From Nocardia sienata NBRC 100364 (GTDB lineage Bacteria > Actinomycetota > Actinomycetes > Mycobacteriales > Mycobacteriaceae): a DNA stretch of 41,656 nt. Positions 38,319-41,656 of this stretch are shown here, one piece after another. A program made the position numbers and the translations under genes. The notes under the pieces are model-generated. The model was given only the letters and a program-made list of their open reading frames with translations, ran no database searches and was not told the origin of the DNA. Numbering within the stretch: the stretch's first letter is position 1; the number at the start of each line of letters is the position of its first letter. Location of the stretch: the NCBI RefSeq assembly GCF_001613205.1, contig NZ_BDBX01000062.1, positions 1 to 41,656 on the forward strand. Reading direction: 5' to 3'.

Positions 38319-38825
38319 TCACTCGCAGGCGGCGATCTCCGCGGTATCGGCCAGGGCGGTGAGTGCTTCCCCGGAGAGCCGGTAGCCCACCCAGTCGTCC
38401 TGGACGCGCGCGCCGAGTGATTCGTAGAACCCGATCGAGGGCGTGTTCCAGGTGAGCACCGACCAGCTCACTCTGCTGTAGCCGTGGATCCGTGCCTCGT
38501 GCGCGAGCGCCGCGATCAGCGCCCGGCCGAGCCCGCTGCCGCGGGCCGCGGGGGTGACGTACAGATCTTCCAGATGGATCCCGTGCACGCCGTCCCAGGT
38601 GGAGAAGTTGCGGAACCAGATGGCGCAACCGCTGATCACACCGTCCCGCAGCGCCACATGAGCGAAAACCGCGGGCTCGGGACCGAACAACGCGATGTGC
38701 AGTTGCTCGGCCGTGAGCGTGCATTCGTCCCGGGCTTTCTCGTATTCGGCCAGGCCGTACACCAGATCGACGAGGTCGGGGATATCGGCGGGAGTGGCGC
38801 GGCGGATGAGCGGGGCGGAAGTCAC
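38319..38825 (-). CDS. GNAT family N-acetyltransferase
   Basis: A 168-residue acetyltransferase: IRRATPADIPDLVDLVYGLAEYEKARDECTLT, then the acetyl-CoA site (IHLEDLYVTPAARGSGLGRALIAALAHEA) and the C-terminal WSVLTWNTPSIGFYESLGA. This order is typical of diamine/thialysine N-acetyltransferase-like members; the acceptor is unknown. It corresponds in place to Rv3216. Convergent with the small membrane protein, 13 bp apart. Confidence 0.9.
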   Translation of the reverse strand: MTSAPLIRRATPADIPDLVDLVYGLAEYEKARDECTLTAEQLHIALFGPEPAVFAHVALRDGVISGCAIWFRNFSTWDGVHGIHLEDLYVTPAARGSGLGRALIAALAHEARIHGYSRVSWSVLTWNTPSIGFYESLGARVQDDWVGYRLSGEALTALADTAEIAACE

Positions 38826-38900
38826 GGGCGCGGAATCCTTATCTGGTCGTGGGCCGGGGCCCGGGTGGGGAAGTGCGGCGGGCAGACCGCTGGTACGGGA

Positions 38901-39503
38901 TCAATCCGGGTCGTCGGCGCGCAGGTTGTGCGCCCACAACGTCGGGTCCTCGTGTTCGTGGCCCAGGACGCTCACCGCGGCGGTGGTGAGCGCGAACCGG
39001 CGTCCCTCCCGGACCTCGAACCCCAGCCAGCGGGCGATGAGGGCCCGGGAGAAATGCCCGTGCCCGACCAGGACCACATCCCGGCTGTCGAGGGCGGCGG
39101 CGGCCCGGCGCAGCACCCGGTCGGCGCGGGCGCCGATCTGTTCGGCGGATTCGCCGCCGGGGATCGTGCCGGTCCACACCGTCCACCCGGGATCCCGGGT
39201 GCGGATCTCGGTGGTGGTGCGGCCCTCGTAGTCGCCGTAGTCCCATTCGGCCAGGTCGTGATCGATCTGCGGGTCGGGCAGACCGGCCAGCTCGGCGGTG
39301 CGCCGGGCGCGTACGCGGGGACTGACGTAGACGAGGGGATCGCGCAACCGCAGCCCTGCCAGCACCCGGCCGGCGGCGGCGGCCTGCCGGGTACCGGTAT
39401 CGGTGAGCGGTATATCGGTACGGCCGGTGTGGCGGTGCCGCACCGACCAATCGGTCTCACCGTGGCGGACCAGCACCACACGGGCGTCGTCGGAGCCGGG
39501 CAT
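38901..39503 (-). CDS. Histidine phosphatase family protein (Rv3214/Gpm2-like acid phosphatase)
   Basis: Phosphoglycerate mutase-fold phosphatase. The 200-residue protein has the phospho-histidine motif LVRHGETDWS, GRTDIPLTDTG, YVSPRVRARRTAEL, AEWDYGDYEG and the second catalytic histidine in VLVGHGHFSRALIARWL. The M. tuberculosis ortholog in this place, Rv3214 (gpm2), is a broad acid phosphatase rather than a glycolytic mutase. ATG at 39503; the ATG at 39515 overlaps a hairpin (39515-39531). The entC gene that lies beside it in M. tuberculosis is absent here. Confidence 0.9.
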   Translation of the reverse strand: MPGSDDARVVLVRHGETDWSVRHRHTGRTDIPLTDTGTRQAAAAGRVLAGLRLRDPLVYVSPRVRARRTAELAGLPDPQIDHDLAEWDYGDYEGRTTTEIRTRDPGWTVWTGTIPGGESAEQIGARADRVLRRAAAALDSRDVVLVGHGHFSRALIARWLGFEVREGRRFALTTAAVSVLGHEHEDPTLWAHNLRADDPD

Positions 39504-39514
39504 AGGGTCCATCA

Positions 39515-39531
39515 TGCCCGGCGTCCGGGCA
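39515..39531 (-). terminator. Short terminator-like hairpin
   Basis: Seven-bp inverted repeat TGCCCGG / CCGGGCA with a 3-base loop, 35 bases past the stop of the F420-type reductase gene and just upstream of the phosphatase gene. Confidence 0.4.
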
Positions 39532-39566
39532 ACCCCGGCGCGGCGGCACCCTGTCGATGCCGGGTG

Positions 39567-40067
39567 TCAGGTGGCCAGGGTGAGGACCACCAGCGGCACC
39601 GGACGGTCGGTGGTGGCCTGGAAATCGGCGAGCAGCGGGTTGTTCGCCAGCACCCAGGCCGCGAATTCGTCGTACTCGGAGCCGGTGAGCACTCGGGCGG
39701 TGCCGTGGTACACGTGATCGCCCAGTTCCACGATCACCGCCGGGTCCGCGCGGACATTGTGGTACCAGGCGGGACAACCGCCCTGGACGAACGAGCTGAT
39801 GTACAGGGTTTCGCCGCGGTACAGCGCCCCCAGCGGGACCACATGCCGTTTACCGGTCCGCGCTCCGGTGCTGGTGAGCAGCAGCAGCTCGGCCCCCGCG
39901 TAGGCGCCGCCGACCCGTCCGCCGTTGGCCCGGAACTCCCGGATCACCTCGATGTTCCAGTCGGCCGGGTCCTGCTCGGAGTACTGGTTCCACGGGGCGT
40001 CGGGATCGTCGTAACGGAGATGGTCGGTCACGGGGGCCGCGTCGAGAGGTCGCGCTGCTTCGGTCAT
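39567..40067 (-). CDS. F420-dependent nitroreductase/quinone reductase family (DDN-like)
   Basis: A 166-residue split-barrel protein of the deazaflavin-dependent nitroreductase family: WNIEVIREFRANGGRVGGAYAGAELLLLTSTGARTGKRHVVPLGALYRGETLYISSFVQGGCPAWYHNVRADPAVIVELGDHVYHGTARVL. The GARTGKxxxxPL and PAWYHNxxAxP motifs mark it as FDOR-A, which uses F420H2 to reduce quinones or nitro compounds. ATG at 40067 (MTEAARPLD). It follows the upstream propeller-protein gene by 38 bp on the same strand and may share its transcript. Confidence 0.9.
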   Translation of the reverse strand: MTEAARPLDAAPVTDHLRYDDPDAPWNQYSEQDPADWNIEVIREFRANGGRVGGAYAGAELLLLTSTGARTGKRHVVPLGALYRGETLYISSFVQGGCPAWYHNVRADPAVIVELGDHVYHGTARVLTGSEYDEFAAWVLANNPLLADFQATTDRPVPLVVLTLAT

Positions 40068-40105
40068 GGCGCGCAGTCTGCCGGAGGGTACCGACAGAAA
40101 ATGGC

Positions 40106-41425
40106 TCACCGCAAAGGTTTTGCGGGTCGCTCGGTATCGCTGCGCGGTGTGTCGACGGTGGCGGGGTCGGCGAGGGCGACGAGTTGGCCGTCGCGGTGTT
40201 CGAGCACCGTGGTGCCGAGAGCGCCGAGTGAGATCGGGCCGCCGCCGTAATCGGGCCGCGCCACGGGTATCCGGTTGGTCTGGGCGCCGGTGGCCGGATC
40301 GAGGGCGGCGATCGCTCCCGGAACCGGCATCAGTAGCTTCCCGGCCATCGCCACCGGTGGGCCGAGCGCATCCGCCGCGGTCCATTTCGGCTCGAACGTA
40401 CCGGCATCCAGGGCGATCACGCTGTTGCCGGTGAACACCAGGAATGCCGAGCTGGTGCGTACAGTGGTGGCGGTACGGTCGAGTGGGGCCGAGAGTTCCT
40501 GCACCACAATCGGATTGCCCTTGGCGTCGAGGATCGTCAGTCGCGGCGCCGCAGATCCGGGTCCGTCGGCGCCGGGCTGGTAGACCGCGATCCGGTTGTC
40601 CGACACGGCGATCACGCGCGCGTCCGCGGATGCCGCGCCCGCGCCCTCCAGCAGTCGCGACCCGTACTCCTCGGGTACGTTGTCGTCCTTGGGGGCGGGT
40701 GCCTGCACGGTGATCCGGTCGGCGGGCTCCCCCGGACAGCGTTCCAGTACCACCAGCCGCGACGGGCTGGAGGCGGCCGACAGCAGCGCGCAACCCTTGC
40801 GCGGCTGGGTCTTCCAGTTCTCCTTGGCGTCCACATGGCCGTACTCGAGGGTGCGCACCAGATCCGACCGCCACATCTCCAGCCGCTGCGGCCCCTGGGC
40901 GAGGACGTAGGTGCCGTCGACCGAAAGGCGCACCTGACCGTCCATATAGCTGCTGCGAGCGGTCCGGCGGCGACCGTCGGCGCCGGAGACCATGGTCGTC
41001 TCGCTACACCCGCGGTCGGTGCGGTACACCGCGACGACCATGCCGAACTGGGATTCCACTCCGCACAGCGGCAGGTCACGGGTGTAGCGCCACACCTGCG
41101 CCCCGGTACGCGGATCGTGCCCGACCACACTGCCGTCCGCGCCGGTGACCGCCACGCCCTCGGCGGTGAGGGCACGGGTGGTCGCCGTATCGGGTGCCCG
41201 CCACATCTCCTGGAGTTTTCCCGGTAGCTTCGCGGCGGGCTGCGGCGGCCGGGCCGGCTGGTCGGCGACGGCCGACTCGGTGCCGGCCACCCCGCTGGTC
41301 GCCCACCCCACGACCACCGCGACCACCACGAACACGGCGATCGCGGCTGCGGTGATGACGTCGGCGCGCGTTCGCCGCTCGGGTGCGAGCACGTAGGCGA
41401 GCGTAACCGATGGCAGGTAACGCAT
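40106..41425 (-). CDS. Membrane-anchored PQQ-like beta-propeller protein, Rv3212-like
   Basis: About 439 residues: a short cytoplasmic N-terminus (MRYLPSVTLAYVLAPERRTRADV), one membrane anchor (ITAAAIAVFVVVAVVVGWATSGVAG), then a large extracytoplasmic domain with repeated propeller blades (GHDPRTGAQVWRYTRDL, ALDAGTFEPKWTAADALG, ALDPATGAQTNRIPVA). It matches the conserved family of M. tuberculosis Rv3212, next to rhlE as here; function unknown. I chose ATG at 41425 because the alternative GTG at 41473 lies inside the terminator palindrome. Confidence 0.85.
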   Translation of the reverse strand: MRYLPSVTLAYVLAPERRTRADVITAAAIAVFVVVAVVVGWATSGVAGTESAVADQPARPPQPAAKLPGKLQEMWRAPDTATTRALTAEGVAVTGADGSVVGHDPRTGAQVWRYTRDLPLCGVESQFGMVVAVYRTDRGCSETTMVSGADGRRRTARSSYMDGQVRLSVDGTYVLAQGPQRLEMWRSDLVRTLEYGHVDAKENWKTQPRKGCALLSAASSPSRLVVLERCPGEPADRITVQAPAPKDDNVPEEYGSRLLEGAGAASADARVIAVSDNRIAVYQPGADGPGSAAPRLTILDAKGNPIVVQELSAPLDRTATTVRTSSAFLVFTGNSVIALDAGTFEPKWTAADALGPPVAMAGKLLMPVPGAIAALDPATGAQTNRIPVARPDYGGGPISLGALGTTVLEHRDGQLVALADPATVDTPRSDTERPAKPLR

Positions 41426-41470
41426 CCGACGGTGCTCGCCGAGCCCCGCACCGGTGTCCCGGTCCGGATA

Positions 41471-41515
41471 CACCGCGAGCGCCGGCGGTAACGGTTACCG
41501 CCGGCGCTCGCGGTG
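41471..41515 (-). terminator. Large terminator palindrome after the helicase gene
   Basis: Two perfectly complementary 22-base arms (41471-41492 and 41494-41515, outer ends CACCGCGAGCG / CGCTCGCGGTG) around a single central base, 7 bases past the stop of the partial helicase gene. The folded form would have an 18-20 bp stem. Confidence 0.85.
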
Positions 41516-41521
41516 TGCTCG

Positions 41522-41656
41522 TCAGGCCTGTGCCGCGGCGTTCTCGTGCACCGGTGTCGCGCTGTCGGCGGTATCCGCCCGCGGGGCGTGTTCACCGCCG
41601 TTTGCCGCCTCGGCCGGCTTGCGGCGCCGCCGGCGGCGGGCGGGCTTGTCCGCGCC
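41522..41656 (-). CDS. rhlE: C-terminus of a probable DEAD-box RNA helicase RhlE (partial)
   Basis: The last 44 codons of a gene running off the right edge. The visible tail is basic then low in complexity (ADKPARRRRRRKP ... TPVHENAAAQA), like the disordered RNA-binding tail of actinobacterial RhlE proteins. Identity rests mainly on position, because rhlE (Rv3211) adjoins the Rv3212-type gene in M. tuberculosis; no catalytic motif is inside the window. Confidence 0.6.
   Translation of the reverse strand, partial: GADKPARRRRRRKPAEAANGGEHAPRADTADSATPVHENAAAQA

Noticed and set aside
1..41656. CRISPR array, insertion sequence, prophage, tRNA or rRNA
   Set aside because: No spaced repeat array, transposase, integrase or tRNA-like sequence was seen; the repeats found are short operators, hairpins or in-frame tandem units.

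Overview
The window looks like a chromosomal segment of a mycolic-acid actinobacterium, most likely Nocardia or a close relative. DNA is GC-rich throughout. Gene content and order match, from memory, the Mycobacterium tuberculosis Rv3211-Rv3247c neighbourhood: tmk-mtrA-mtrB-lpqB-comF-hpf, secA1, rsgA-aroA, the SRAP gene, sigH-rshA, TB7.3, pdtaS, whiB1, the lipid kinase, a GNAT gene, gpm2, the Rv3212 family and rhlE. Genus-level placement is inference. I see no tRNA, rRNA, CRISPR array, transposase or phage gene.

Layout. 1-6.8 kb (+): dTMP kinase, the MtrAB-LpqB envelope/cell-cycle signalling operon, a ComF-like protein and long-form HPF. 6.85-14.2 kb (-): BluB, two tandem membrane fatty-acyl desaturases, their likely electron-donating reductase, a small DUF6912-like protein and a WS/DGAT family protein. 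14.5-17.4 kb (+): SecA1. 17.4-26.8 kb is the accessory part: a small secreted DUF732-like protein, an ssuABC-like transporter with a flavin monooxygenase (organosulfur uptake and desulfonation), a DUF1648/GntR pair, a GH39-like/TetR pair and a TfoX-N protein. 26.8-41.7 kb is again core: RsgA-AroA, an aldehyde dehydrogenase, a SRAP protein, a secreted protein, YbaK, SigH-RshA, the 24-residue ribosomal protein bL37, a biotinyl-like protein, PdtaS, WhiB1, a lipid kinase, membrane and acetyltransferase genes, a phosphatase, an F420-type reductase, a beta-propeller membrane protein and the C-terminus of a probable RhlE helicase cut by the right edge.

Regulation is unusually readable. SigH has a textbook SigH-type promoter and two in-frame starts with good ribosome sites. 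The GH39-like/TetR and DUF1648/GntR pairs each have a promoter overlaid by repeated or palindromic operators. The first desaturase and the reductase share a 16/18-identical upstream motif containing TACG-N4-CGTA. Many genes end in perfect GC-rich hairpins, several of them placed between convergent genes. No clearly new multi-gene defence or mobile system is visible. The most interesting items are a WS/DGAT with its catalytic histidine replaced by alanine, the desaturase pair with its shared operator and a repeated C-terminal helix in one copy, the triple-repeat operator of the GH39-like/TetR operon, the dual-start sigH, and a leader peptide plus hairpin ahead of hpf.
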